A DNA stretch of 64,000 bases from Porticoccus litoralis (lineage in GTDB: Bacteria > Pseudomonadota > Gammaproteobacteria > Pseudomonadales > Porticoccaceae), in contig NZ_JAUUUU010000001.1 in NCBI RefSeq assembly GCF_030676955.1, forward strand, positions 682,001 to 746,000, given 5' to 3'. Of this stretch, positions 1-8,156 are shown in pieces. The first letter of the stretch is position 1. Every line of letters starts with the position of its first letter. The notes beneath the pieces were generated by a model, which ran no database searches, was not told where the DNA came from, and saw only the letters and a program-made list of their open reading frames with translations. The translations under genes were made by a program, and so were the position numbers.

Positions 1-772
1 CCAACTGTTGTTTGATCAGTTGCAAATCCCGGTTAATTTGCAGCCGGTATGCATCGATGGCACGAATTGCCTCCTCATTACCCGCAACACGGGCATTCAA
101 CGACTGCTTGGAGTCATTGATAGTCTGTTCCATCCGGGCCAAACGGTCAGCCACATCCTGAACCTGACTCACCAGGTCGTTGACCTCCAGTTTTGCCGCC
201 AACGCCGAACTCGCGGCCGACTCCACAGATTTTGTCGCCTTATCCACCTTGCCAGTCAGGGTTTCTATTTCTTTCTTGCGAGCAGACATGGAGGCCTGCA
301 GGCCCTTGACCGCCTTGGCCTGATCATCAATAGACTTACCCTGATCTTCAATAGACTTGCGATTACGATCATAGGCCACACCCCAGAGTTTCTTGATCTC
401 GGACCAGTGTTCATCCAGGCTGGTCTGGTGCTCCTTGAGTTTTACCGACAAGGCTGCACCGGATTGGCTCAGTGACTCATCGGTGGAAACAATTTTTGCT
501 TCCAGATCATTGAAGCGAGTCTGCAGGGTTTCAAAACGCTGGGTCTGTTCAACAAAAAAGTACCCCAGACCAGCGACACCGAGAACCACTACCAGCAGCA
601 GAAATTTCCACAGGGTTCCGACACTACCTGACGGTGCAGGCGGCTTTGCCCGGGGCCGTTCCCTGCTGGGACGTACATTGTCTGCCCCCCGCTCCCGACC
701 TTCGCCACGGCCTATGCGGTCATCACTGGTGGGGACAATTGGATCAAAGCGAGGGTTATCACTGTCACTCAT
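1..772 (-). CDS. Membrane-anchored coiled-coil protein, cut off by the window start
   Basis: The reverse strand is open from an ATG at 772 to the window edge, giving at least 257 residues with no stop, so the C-terminus lies outside. I do not recognise the family. The first ~53 residues are polar and rich in Arg, Pro, Asp and Gly. One hydrophobic segment follows at about residues 54-74, including LLLVVVLGVAGLGYFF. The rest, from ~75 to the edge, is a long Lys/Glu/Ala/Gln-rich stretch with heptad-like spacing, typical of coiled coil. This predicts a single-span inner-membrane protein with a short cytoplasmic head and a long periplasmic coil, resembling other bacterial coiled-coil envelope proteins. 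The Shine-Dalgarno match is weak. A terminator lies upstream, so it is transcribed separately from the next gene. Function unknown. Confidence 0.75.
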   Translation of the reverse strand, partial: MSDSDNPRFDPIVPTSDDRIGRGEGRERGADNVRPSRERPRAKPPAPSGSVGTLWKFLLLVVVLGVAGLGYFFVEQTQRFETLQTRFNDLEAKIVSTDESLSQSGAALSVKLKEHQTSLDEHWSEIKKLWGVAYDRNRKSIEDQGKSIDDQAKAVKGLQASMSARKKEIETLTGKVDKATKSVESAASSALAAKLEVNDLVSQVQDVADRLARMEQTINDSKQSLNARVAGNEEAIRAIDAYRLQINRDLQLIKQQL

Positions 773-860
773 AGCACATCAAACCTGAAGCAGGCCTCTC
801 ATCAGAAGGCGATTGGAATAGAAGCTTGGATACACGAGGCAGGCATTATACGACAAACAT

Positions 861-890
861 AAAAAAACCGGCCATTCGGCCGGTTTTTTA
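861..890. terminator. Bidirectional intrinsic terminator
   Basis: A perfect 12-bp stem (A-run plus CCGGCC pairing with GGCCGG plus T-run) closes a four-base ATTC loop. With A's on one side and T's on the other it works on either strand. It lies just past the stop of the PuuD-like gene (902) and probably ends that minus-strand transcript. Confidence 0.85.
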
Positions 891-901
891 TCAAACTGCA
901 C

Positions 902-1546
902 TTACAGGAAGCAGAGGGAGCCAACCAGCACGGCAGTCAGAACCAGGCTGGAAACAATCACACCACGAACGGTGGTCATTGGCCCTTGTTTGCCGAACAG
1001 CGCATTGGCTTCCAGCACCAGCACAATGGCCACTGCAAGATAAAGACCTAAACCACCACCATTAGCGGATGTCAGGTGTTCGGCACTATAACCCATGTGG
1101 GGAGATGCCAGCATGCAGTACGCCATTGGCGCAGAAAACAGGGTGTTGGTGCGCGATGCCAGCAGAGCTTTTGCCGCTGCTGCAGGGCCGTCACCCTCTT
1201 TCATGCCGAGGGCAATCTGTTGCGCCGGCCAGATTACCAGCCAGACGTTGAGGAACATCAGGGTACCCAGTAGCGCACCCACCTCAATGTAGTCATTCAT
1301 GACGTGCTGCTTACCAACACCCGCCAGCAGAATCACACCGGTGATGAAAGTGAACATGGCACCCCAGCGGAACCACCAGAGGGCACTGGGAGCCAATTTA
1401 GCCTTAGCATCAGCCAGGGCTTCAGGACTGGCCTGTTTGAAGTAACCGCCCTGAACAAAATTGAAGTAGTACAGCATACCAATCCAGGTAATACCGAACA
1501 GCAGGTGACCCCAGCGGGCCAGAAAATTAATGAATTCAAGTGACAT
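902..1546 (-). CDS. PuuD N-domain (Urate_ox_N)-like multispan membrane protein
   Basis: A 214-residue integral membrane protein resembling the N-terminal membrane domain of the urate hydroxylase PuuD family (Urate_ox_N, formerly DUF989). Five or six hydrophobic segments are visible, the first with the family-like RWGHLLFGITWIGMLYYFN (residues ~11-29) and later WLVIWP and HMGYSAEHL. Full PuuD proteins carry a C-terminal cytochrome c domain. Here there is no CxxCH motif and the protein ends after the last helix, so it is a membrane-domain-only version. The start is an ATG at 1546 preceded by a strong AAGGAG six bases upstream. No other purine-catabolism gene is nearby, so urate oxidation should not be assumed. 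It appears monocistronic, ended by the terminator at 861-890. Confidence 0.7.
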   Translation of the reverse strand: MSLEFINFLARWGHLLFGITWIGMLYYFNFVQGGYFKQASPEALADAKAKLAPSALWWFRWGAMFTFITGVILLAGVGKQHVMNDYIEVGALLGTLMFLNVWLVIWPAQQIALGMKEGDGPAAAAKALLASRTNTLFSAPMAYCMLASPHMGYSAEHLTSANGGGLGLYLAVAIVLVLEANALFGKQGPMTTVRGVIVSSLVLTAVLVGSLCFL

Positions 1547-1735
1547 GTCTTTCTCCTTAGCAGCGAGATGCTAGTTTATTGGGCCGGGTTTTGTTTGTAA
1601 TCAACTAATTGTTATACCCGCCAGAGTTGAGCACTGGCGATTTCCCCTCGATCAAACCGCCCAGAAACCCTATAAAACAAGAGGTTATAGGACGGCTTCA
1701 CGTGACGGCAATTTTGTCATAAAGTGCCCGAAAAT

Positions 1736-1762
1736 AAAAAGCCCCGACCAGCGGGGCTTTTT
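1736..1762 (-). terminator. groESL terminator
   Basis: An inverted repeat AAAAAGCCCCG / CGGGGCTTTTT with a short loop sits 22 bp past the groEL stop. Read on the minus strand it is a GC-rich hairpin followed by a T run, the expected end of the groES-groEL transcript. Confidence 0.85.
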
Positions 1763-1783
1763 GTCCTTGATGGATGGGGACGA

Positions 1784-3424
1784 TTACATCATGCCGCCCA
1801 TGCCACCCATACCACCCATGTCAGGCATACCGCCACCAGCATTTTCTTCCGGTGAGTCAGCAACCATGGCTTCAGTGGTAATCATCAAACCGGCAATAGA
1901 GCCCGCTGCCTGCAGCGCAGTGCGAGTTACTTTGGCGGGGTCAAGGATACCCATGGCGATCATATCACCATACTCACCCGTACCAGCGTTGTAACCAAAG
2001 TTACCTTCACCCTGCTTGACCTTGTCGACAACCACAGAGCCTTCTTCACCGGCATTGGTGACAATCTGGCGCAGTGGCGATTCCATGGCACGACGGGCCA
2101 GATTAATACCAACGGTCTGATCTTCATTATCGCCTTTGAGACCTTCAATAGCCTGCAGGGCACGAATCAAGGCTACACCACCACCGGGAACAACACCCTC
2201 TTCGACAGCTGCACGGGTCGCGTGCAGAGCATCTTCAACACGGGCTTTCTTCTCTTTCATTTCAACTTCAGTCGCTGCACCAACCTTGATGACCGCAACA
2301 CCACCTGCCAATTTGGCAACGCGCTCTTGCAGTTTCTCACGATCGTAATCGGAAGACGTATCTTCAATCTGAGCACGGATCTGATTAACACGGGCTTGGA
2401 TAGCATCGTGATCGCCTGCACCGTCGACAATGGTGGTGTTTTCCTTGGAGATAGTCACACGCTTGGCAGTACCCAAGTGATCCAGGGTGGCGGACTCAAG
2501 ATCCATACCCACTTCCTCAGAAATCACGGTTCCGCCAGTCAATACAGCGATGTCTTCCAGCATAGCCTTGCGGCGATCACCAAATCCAGGAGCCTTACAG
2601 GCTGCCACCTTGACGATACCGCGCAGGTTATTCACAACCAAAGTTGCCAAGGCTTCACCCTCAACGTCTTCAGAAATAATGACCAGCGGCTTGCCTGCTT
2701 TGGCCACGCTTTCCAGCAGCGGCAGCAGTTCACGGATGTTTGAGATTTTCTTGTCAAACAACAGGATGAAGGGCGAATCGTGCTCAACGCTCATACTTTC
2801 CTGGTTGTTGATGAAGTAAGGGGACAGGTAACCGCGGTCAAACTGCATACCCTCAACGATATCCAGTTCATTTTCGAGACCGGAACCTTCTTCAACAGTG
2901 ATGACCCCTTCCTTGCCAACTTTCTCCATGGCCTCGGCAATGATATCGCCGACATGGGAATCGCTGTTGGCAGAGATCGTACCAACCTGGGCAATCTCCT
3001 TGGTGTCGGCGCAGGGCTTGGCGATTTTGGCAATTTCAGCTACTGCTGCGGTAACTGCCTTATCAATACCGCGCTTCAGATCCATCGGGTTCATTCCGGC
3101 GGCTACAGATTTGAGGCCTTCGTTCACGATTGACTGGGCCAATACTGTCGCCGTGGTGGTGCCATCGCCGGCCTCGTCGGAGGCTTTGGATGCCACTTCT
3201 TTCACCATCTGGGCACCCATATTTTGAAGCTTGTCTTTCAGTTCGATTTCTTTCGCTACAGACACACCGTCTTTGGTAACCGTGGGTGCGCCGAAAGATT
3301 TATCCAACACAACATTGCGTCCCTTGGGACCCAAGGTCACTTTCACAGCGTCGGCCAGGACATTGACGCCTTCCAGCATCGGGTTGCGGGCGTTATCACC
3401 AAACATTACGTCTTTTGCTGACAT
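1784..3424 (-). CDS. groL: Chaperonin GroEL (60 kDa, Hsp60)
   Basis: ATP-driven barrel chaperonin that folds cytosolic proteins together with the GroES cap. The protein has 546 residues (E. coli 548) and aligns from the first residue. It shows VTLGPKGRNVVLDKSFGAP, the catalytic Asp in GDGTTTATVLAQ (~residue 87), and the flexible Gly-Met-rich tail ending GGMGGMGGMM. ATG at 3424 is preceded by GGAAGG. It lies 53 bp downstream of groES in the usual groES-groEL operon and is followed by an intrinsic terminator. Transcription probably comes from the heat-shock-type promoter upstream of groES. Confidence 0.99.
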   Translation of the reverse strand: MSAKDVMFGDNARNPMLEGVNVLADAVKVTLGPKGRNVVLDKSFGAPTVTKDGVSVAKEIELKDKLQNMGAQMVKEVASKASDEAGDGTTTATVLAQSIVNEGLKSVAAGMNPMDLKRGIDKAVTAAVAEIAKIAKPCADTKEIAQVGTISANSDSHVGDIIAEAMEKVGKEGVITVEEGSGLENELDIVEGMQFDRGYLSPYFINNQESMSVEHDSPFILLFDKKISNIRELLPLLESVAKAGKPLVIISEDVEGEALATLVVNNLRGIVKVAACKAPGFGDRRKAMLEDIAVLTGGTVISEEVGMDLESATLDHLGTAKRVTISKENTTIVDGAGDHDAIQARVNQIRAQIEDTSSDYDREKLQERVAKLAGGVAVIKVGAATEVEMKEKKARVEDALHATRAAVEEGVVPGGGVALIRALQAIEGLKGDNEDQTVGINLARRAMESPLRQIVTNAGEEGSVVVDKVKQGEGNFGYNAGTGEYGDMIAMGILDPAKVTRTALQAAGSIAGLMITTEAMVADSPEENAGGGMPDMGGMGGMGGMM

Positions 3425-3477
3425 GACTTACCTTCCTTAAACAATTCGTTTGACGAGATTAAATCTGCTTTGTGTTC

Positions 3478-3771
3478 TCAGCCGTCAATGACAGCCTTGA
3501 TATCGCTTTCGCTGAGAATGACCAGTTCCTGGCCGTCCAGCTCAATAGTGTCACTTCCAGCGTACTTGCCGAACACGACCGTATCTCCAACTTTTACATC
3601 CACAGGGCGCACTTCACCATTGTCCAGCACGCGGCCGATGCCAACGGCAATCACTTCTCCCTGGTTCGGTTTTTCTTTGGCGGAGCCCGGCAACAAAATA
3701 CCACCGGCTGTTTTTTCTTCTTCTTCCTTGCGACGAACCACAACACGATCGTGTAAGGGACGAATTTTCAT
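3478..3771 (-). CDS. groS: Co-chaperonin GroES
   Basis: The 10-kDa co-chaperonin that forms the heptameric lid of GroEL. It has 97 residues, the normal length. It opens with MKIRPLHDRVVVRR and contains the mobile loop around EEEKTAGGILLPGSAKEKP, ending with ELVILSESDIKAVI. The ATG at 3771 has GGAGA seven bases upstream. It is the first gene of the groESL operon. About 64 nt of 5' UTR separate it from the predicted sigma32-type promoter. Confidence 0.99.
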   Translation of the reverse strand: MKIRPLHDRVVVRRKEEEEKTAGGILLPGSAKEKPNQGEVIAVGIGRVLDNGEVRPVDVKVGDTVVFGKYAGSDTIELDGQELVILSESDIKAVIDG

Positions 3772-3841
3772 TGTCTATTCTCCAACTATTATGGTCTAAC
3801 CTGTTCAATTCATCAGAGTTCGGATGTTACCGAGCTGAGGC

Positions 3842-3874
3842 TAATGTGGAGGCTTTCCAAATTATTTCAAGGGG
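3842..3874 (-). promoter_or_regulatory. Heat-shock (sigma32-type) promoter of groESL
   Basis: Reading the minus strand, CCCCTTGAA (3874-3866) is a full match to the sigma32 -35 core CTTGAA. About 14 bp later CTCCACATTA (3851-3842) resembles the -10 consensus CCCCATnTA with a couple of mismatches. It lies in the 138-bp gap between fxsA and groES, at the right distance for groESL. Assignment rests on motif match and position only. Confidence 0.7.
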
Positions 3875-3909
3875 CCAAACAAAAAAAAGTTTCTTTACAG
3901 AACAATCTG

Positions 3910-4380
3910 TTATTTTGGAAGCTGCCGGTCATCGTTTTCCTGCCAGAACTCACCATCAACCACCTCTCCATCTGCTTCTGGAGGATGCGACCCGCCAGAG
4001 CGATAGGTCTGTTGATTGCTGTAGCTGACGACCTCCATTTTTGCAACCATCCCCAACACACAGCGTCGCCTTAAGGGCGGGAAAAGGCCCGCGAAGCCTA
4101 TCACGTCTGTCACAAAACCCGGGGTTAAAAGCAAAGCACCACAGACCGCCAGTATCAGCCCTTCTGCCATCTCCATCGCCGGCAGCTCGCCCGCATCAAG
4201 TTTGCTTCGCGCCCGGAACAGGGTCGCAAAACCCTGTTGGCGAAGTAATGACAGCCCAACCACCGCCGTCAATAACACCAGTCCAATGGTGGGTAGCGCA
4301 CCGATTTCACGGCCCACGGTAATCAAAAGCCACATCTCGACAATGGGCATGGCAATGAACAGTAATAGCAGATATCTCAA
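3910..4380 (-). CDS. fxsA: FxsA family inner-membrane protein
   Basis: A small membrane protein of the FxsA family, named for suppression of F-plasmid exclusion of phage T7; its normal cellular role is unclear. Family features are the N-terminal LRYLLLLFIAMPIVEMWLL, then IGLVLLTAVVGLSLLR, the segment LILAVCGALLLTPGFVTDV and the GLFPPLRR turn. The C-terminal tail is polar and acidic. I place the start at the TTG at 4380: it gives 156 residues, the usual FxsA length, and has AGGAG six bases upstream. Longer readings would begin with non-homologous residues. It lies immediately upstream of groES on the same strand, an arrangement common in gammaproteobacteria. Confidence 0.9.
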   Translation of the reverse strand: MRYLLLLFIAMPIVEMWLLITVGREIGALPTIGLVLLTAVVGLSLLRQQGFATLFRARSKLDAGELPAMEMAEGLILAVCGALLLTPGFVTDVIGFAGLFPPLRRRCVLGMVAKMEVVSYSNQQTYRSGGSHPPEADGEVVDGEFWQENDDRQLPK

Positions 4381-4466
4381 ACTGAACTCCTGAAGGTATT
4401 TTTTGAATATGGGGCCATCTGCGTTCAATTCAATACAACACTGGACGGAAGTTCCAAAACCTCACT

Positions 4467-4808
4467 ATGATGAACGTCCTAAACAGGACAAATCAGCAGA
4501 TGAAAAGCGAAGTTGAAGTTCTGATTTACAGTATTCTCAGCGCCATCCCCAAAGGTCAGGTTGCCAGCTACGGGCAAGTGGCCAACTTTGCCAGACTGCC
4601 GAAAGGTGCCCGCCTTATTGGACGCATTCTCAGCCGTTTACCCCCGGAAACCACGCTACCCTGGCATCGTGTACTGAAGGCCAATGGCCAGATCGCCTTT
4701 GCCCCGGACAGCAGCGCCTACCACCGTCAAAAACAGTTACTTGAGTTGGAAGGCATCAAAGTCTCTCAGGGCAAGGTGGACTTGAGACTGTTTGGCTGGC
4801 GGGACTGA
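4467..4808 (+). CDS. Alkyltransferase-like protein (ATL, YbaZ/Atl1 family)
   Basis: A non-enzymatic relative of O6-alkylguanine-DNA alkyltransferase that binds O6-alkylguanine and hands it to nucleotide excision repair. The active-site PCHRV of true alkyltransferases is replaced by PWHRV. Numbered from the inner ATG at 4500, the base-flipping Tyr is Y24 (ASYGQVA), the finger Arg is R38 (GARLIGR) and the Trp is W55, one below the S. pombe Atl1 positions Y25, R39 and W56. Starting at 4467 gives 113 residues and at 4500 gives 102. The inner ATG has an AGGA about 11 bases upstream and fits the family better, but the choice is not settled. The 3' end overlaps the convergent ampG by 43 nt. Confidence 0.9.
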   Translation: MMNVLNRTNQQMKSEVEVLIYSILSAIPKGQVASYGQVANFARLPKGARLIGRILSRLPPETTLPWHRVLKANGQIAFAPDSSAYHRQKQLLELEGIKVSQGKVDLRLFGWRD

Positions 4809-6151
4809 GCGAGAGAATGTCGCCACAACAGCCAGGATAACAGGATTGCCGGTGTTCCCATGACAGCAGCGTAAGAGAAGAAAACCTCATAGTTACTGGC
4901 ATCAACGATAACCCCCGAGAAACCACTTAAAAACTTGCCTGGCAACGTCATCAGAGAACTAAACAGCGCATATTGCGTAGCGGTATAGGCCCTGTTGGTC
5001 ATGCTCGACAGGTAGGCCACAAACGCCGCATTGGCAAACCCGCCGCTCAGATTATCGCCACTGATCGCCACTGCCAGCCACACCAGGTCTGAACCTACCA
5101 TGGCCAACTGCACAAACAGCAGGTTTGTCAGCGCCACCATAATGGCTCCAGCCAGCAAGGGTCGAAAGATGCCGTAGCGCACCACGAACAATCCCCCGAG
5201 GAAAGAACCCGCCAGGGTCATGAAGAACCCGAAGACTTTACCAATATCGGCAATTTCCTTTTTGGTAAAGCCCAAATCCAGATAAAAAGGATTGGCCATA
5301 ATCCCCATGGTGATATCACTGAGGCGATAGAGACCGATGAAGGCCAGGATCAACAGAGCCCAAGAGCCATTGCGGCGAAAAAACTCCACAAACGGAGCGA
5401 CCACCGCACCCACAAACCACGCCTCAAGCCGCCTCCAGCGACCGGGCTGATCGGCATGCAACTGATGCTTCAGCGACAGCTCCATGGCCTCGGTAGTGTC
5501 TGGCACATGGCGCTCCGGTTCCGACACCAGCAGTACTGTCACCACACCCACCAACATCAGCAGCGCCATCACCAGATAGGAAACATCCCAACTCGACCAA
5601 TCGGCTATATAGAGCGCACCCGCCCCGGCAACCAGCATAGCCAACCGGTAGCCAAAGATATAACTGGCAGACATGGCACCCTGGTATTCATCCACCGCAG
5701 ACTCTATGCGAAAAGCATCGATAGCGATGTCCTGGGTAGAGGAAGAGAACGCCACCAGCAACGCACTGAGCGCGATGCTCACCAGAGACACCTGAGGATC
5801 AGACAACACCATGGCGACCAGTCCGGCCATGACGCCAAATTGACCAACCAACATCCAACTACGGCGCTGGCCCAGACTACGGGTTAACAGGGGCAACTTC
5901 AGCCGGTCCACCACCGGTGCCCAGATCACCTTGATGGAATAGGTAATGCCAATCCAGCCAAAAAATCCTATGGTGCTGCGACTTATATCGACATCCCGCA
6001 ACCACGCTGTGAGAGTTGAAAACACCAACAACAGAGGCAATCCGGCGGCAAAGCCCAGGAAAAGCATGGTGATCACCTGCGGTCGGGTATAGACACGAAC
6101 GGCCTCGCTCCAGCTGACCACCCCCTGCTCTACACCTTGTTTTGACGCCAT
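4766..6151 (-). CDS. ampG: AmpG family muropeptide permease
   Basis: Major-facilitator-superfamily inner-membrane permease importing GlcNAc-1,6-anhydroMurNAc muropeptides for peptidoglycan recycling. The 461-residue protein shows the AmpG-type start QVITMLFLGFAAGLPLLLVF, LRDVDISRSTIGFFGW, KVIWAPVVDR, the segment SSSTQDIAIDAFRIE and about 12-14 hydrophobic helices. The start chosen is the ATG at 6151, with AGGAG eight bases upstream; an upstream in-frame ATG at 6175 lacks a comparable site. Its substrate is consistent with ampD and ampE nearby on the same strand. The 3' end overlaps the convergent alkyltransferase-like gene. Confidence 0.92.
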   Translation of the reverse strand: MASKQGVEQGVVSWSEAVRVYTRPQVITMLFLGFAAGLPLLLVFSTLTAWLRDVDISRSTIGFFGWIGITYSIKVIWAPVVDRLKLPLLTRSLGQRRSWMLVGQFGVMAGLVAMVLSDPQVSLVSIALSALLVAFSSSTQDIAIDAFRIESAVDEYQGAMSASYIFGYRLAMLVAGAGALYIADWSSWDVSYLVMALLMLVGVVTVLLVSEPERHVPDTTEAMELSLKHQLHADQPGRWRRLEAWFVGAVVAPFVEFFRRNGSWALLILAFIGLYRLSDITMGIMANPFYLDLGFTKKEIADIGKVFGFFMTLAGSFLGGLFVVRYGIFRPLLAGAIMVALTNLLFVQLAMVGSDLVWLAVAISGDNLSGGFANAAFVAYLSSMTNRAYTATQYALFSSLMTLPGKFLSGFSGVIVDASNYEVFFSYAAVMGTPAILLSWLLWRHSLAQSRQPNSLKSTLP

Positions 6152-6217
6152 ATAGCCTGCTCCTGACAGGCGCATACCCTAACAGATAATTGCACAGATG
6201 CTATACACTCTCCGCCC

Positions 6218-7102
6218 ATGAGCGCCATTCTTGAAATTCGCAATCTCAGCAAAAATTTCCGTCATCTCAAGGCCGTGGATGACGTATCTTTTGCTATCCC
6301 CCGTGGATCCTGTTTTGGGCTGCTGGGCCCCAATGGCGCGGGCAAAACCACAACGATCGAAATGATTGAGGGCATCACCACGCCATCTTCCGGTGAGATT
6401 TTTTATCAGGGACAGATTCGTGACCGACGCTTTCTGGAACAAACCGGCATCCAGTTCCAGTCCACCGCATTAATGGATTACCTGACGACACGTGAGGTGA
6501 TCGGGCTGTTCAGCAACTTTTACCCCCGTGCCCTGCCGCTAGAGGAGTTGGTCGAGTTGTGCCAGCTGGAGGAATTTCTTGATACCTACGCCACTCGTTT
6601 GTCCGGGGGTCAACGCCAGCGCCTGCTACTGGCGGTGGCGTTAATCAATGACCCCGAAATTCTGTTTCTCGATGAGCCAACCACCGGCCTCGACCCACAA
6701 TCCCGCAGACACTTCTGGTCCCTGATCAGTAACATTAAGGCACGTGGTAAAACCGTACTGCTCACCACCCACTACATGGAAGAAGCCGAGCTGTTATGCG
6801 ACCACATGGTGATCATGGATAAAGGAAAGATCATTGCTGAAGGCACACCGCAAGGGCTGTTGCGACAACATTTTGATTTCACCTACATCTGTATTGATTA
6901 CGAGGATTTTAGCTGCGACCCCAACAACCTGCCTTTTGCCATTGAACGCCGGGAGGACTGTATCGCCATCGCCACCAACTCTGTCGAGCAGACGCTTGCC
7001 AAGCTGGTGACCATGGACATCAACCTGCAATCCCTACGTGTCCGGAACCCCTCTCTGGATGACTTGTTCCTGAAACTTACCGGGCACTCCCTGAGGAATT
7101 AA
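6218..7102 (+). CDS. ABC transporter ATP-binding protein (ABC-2 exporter, DrrA-like)
   Basis: Nucleotide-binding subunit of a two-gene ABC-2 exporter, 294 residues. It contains Walker A GPNGAGKT (37-44), the Q-loop around FQSTALMDYL, the signature LSGGQRQR (128-135), Walker B ILFLDEP (148-154), the D-loop TGLDPQ and the switch His in LLTTHYMEEAE. The ~60-residue C-terminal extension is typical of multidrug/antibiotic or polysaccharide ABC-2 exporters. The permease starts 5 bp after this stop, so the two form an operon. It is divergent from ampG with a 66-bp gap. The substrate cannot be told from sequence. Confidence 0.95.
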   Translation: MSAILEIRNLSKNFRHLKAVDDVSFAIPRGSCFGLLGPNGAGKTTTIEMIEGITTPSSGEIFYQGQIRDRRFLEQTGIQFQSTALMDYLTTREVIGLFSNFYPRALPLEELVELCQLEEFLDTYATRLSGGQRQRLLLAVALINDPEILFLDEPTTGLDPQSRRHFWSLISNIKARGKTVLLTTHYMEEAELLCDHMVIMDKGKIIAEGTPQGLLRQHFDFTYICIDYEDFSCDPNNLPFAIERREDCIAIATNSVEQTLAKLVTMDINLQSLRVRNPSLDDLFLKLTGHSLRN

Positions 7103-7106
7103 GACA

Positions 7107-8126
7107 ATGCGCCGTATTCTGGCTCTGTGGGCAGCCCGCAACCGCGAGTATTATCGAGACAAGGGTTCTTTATTCTGGTCCTTTGTTGCCACACCAATGA
7201 TTGTCATTGTGCTGGCCATTGCCTTTTCCTCCAGCAACGACCACCTCTTCAAGGCGGGTCTTTTACTGGACACACCCGATATCAATCGGGATACCCTGCC
7301 ATTTGCTAAGGAACCGGCCATTGACTGGGTGGAATATCAGGATCTCGACACAGCCTTGCGACGCATCCAGTTTCACCAACTGGATATTCTTATCACCACG
7401 TCCTCACCCCGACGCTACTGGATCAACCCGGAGTCAGCCAAGGGGCGCATTCTGGAAGCACTGCTTCGCAACGACGGGCAGGCCGACACAAGCATCTGGC
7501 AGGGTCAGGAGATATTCGGTGAAAAGATTCGGTATATCGACTGGGTGATACCCGGTGTGCTGGCCATGAACATGATGTTCAGCGGCCTGTGGGGCATCGG
7601 TTATGTCATTGTTCGCTATCGAAAAAATGGGGTTCTGAAGCGGCTACAGGCAACTCCTCTGAAGGCCTGGGAGTTTCTTTTCTCACAAGCGCTATCCCGT
7701 CTGGGCATCATGCTCGCTGTCACCATCATCGTATTTACCATCTGCAATCTATTTATCGGTTTCAGAATGGTTGGCAGCTACCTGCTGCTGTTGCTGATTG
7801 CCGTTGTGGGCAACCTCTCCATCATCAGCATTTCCCTACTGATGGCTTCGCGCACAGCCAGTGAAGAACTGGCCAACGGCCTGCTTAACCTCATCAGCTT
7901 CCCGATGCTGTTGTTATCGGAGTTGTGGTTTTCGCTGGATGATGCTCCCGAATGGCTACAGGACCTCTCCCAACTATTGCCTCTGACCCACCTGGTGAAA
8001 GCCGCGCGGGGAGTGATGCTGGAGGGAGATGGGATTCTGCAGGTCTCCCCCCAGTTATTGATACTTGTCCTGATGACAGTCACCTGCCTGACACTGGCGG
8101 GATGGCTATTCCGTTGGCGGGATTAG
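7107..8126 (+). CDS. ABC-2 type transporter permease
   Basis: Membrane subunit partnering the upstream ATPase; 339 residues. One N-terminal helix (SFVATPMIVIVLAIAFS) is followed by a ~130-residue periplasmic domain. Then come about five helices, including WVIPGVLAMNMMFSGLWGIGYVIVRYRKNGVLKRLQATPL, the ABC-2 hallmark between helix and coupling loop. The C-terminal region reads LPLTHLVKAARGVML. Architecture matches YhhJ/DrrB-like ABC-2 permeases. No further gene follows on this strand, so the exporter appears to consist of these two proteins. Confidence 0.93.
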   Translation: MRRILALWAARNREYYRDKGSLFWSFVATPMIVIVLAIAFSSSNDHLFKAGLLLDTPDINRDTLPFAKEPAIDWVEYQDLDTALRRIQFHQLDILITTSSPRRYWINPESAKGRILEALLRNDGQADTSIWQGQEIFGEKIRYIDWVIPGVLAMNMMFSGLWGIGYVIVRYRKNGVLKRLQATPLKAWEFLFSQALSRLGIMLAVTIIVFTICNLFIGFRMVGSYLLLLLIAVVGNLSIISISLLMASRTASEELANGLLNLISFPMLLLSELWFSLDDAPEWLQDLSQLLPLTHLVKAARGVMLEGDGILQVSPQLLILVLMTVTCLTLAGWLFRWRD

Positions 8127-8156
8127 GCCCACAACCCTGCATAGTTACTCTACCCG

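Noticed and set aside
8..788. Plus-strand open frames at the window start
   Set aside because: The reverse strand encodes a coherent protein with a transmembrane helix and coiled coil; the plus-strand frames are shadows of it.
1619..1639. CGCCAG/CTGGCG inverted repeat upstream of the PuuD-like gene
   Set aside because: Six-base stem with 9-base loop and no T run; too weak to assign.
1784..3424. Long plus-strand frames opposite groEL
   Set aside because: Antisense to a perfectly conserved gene; no start signals or family resemblance.
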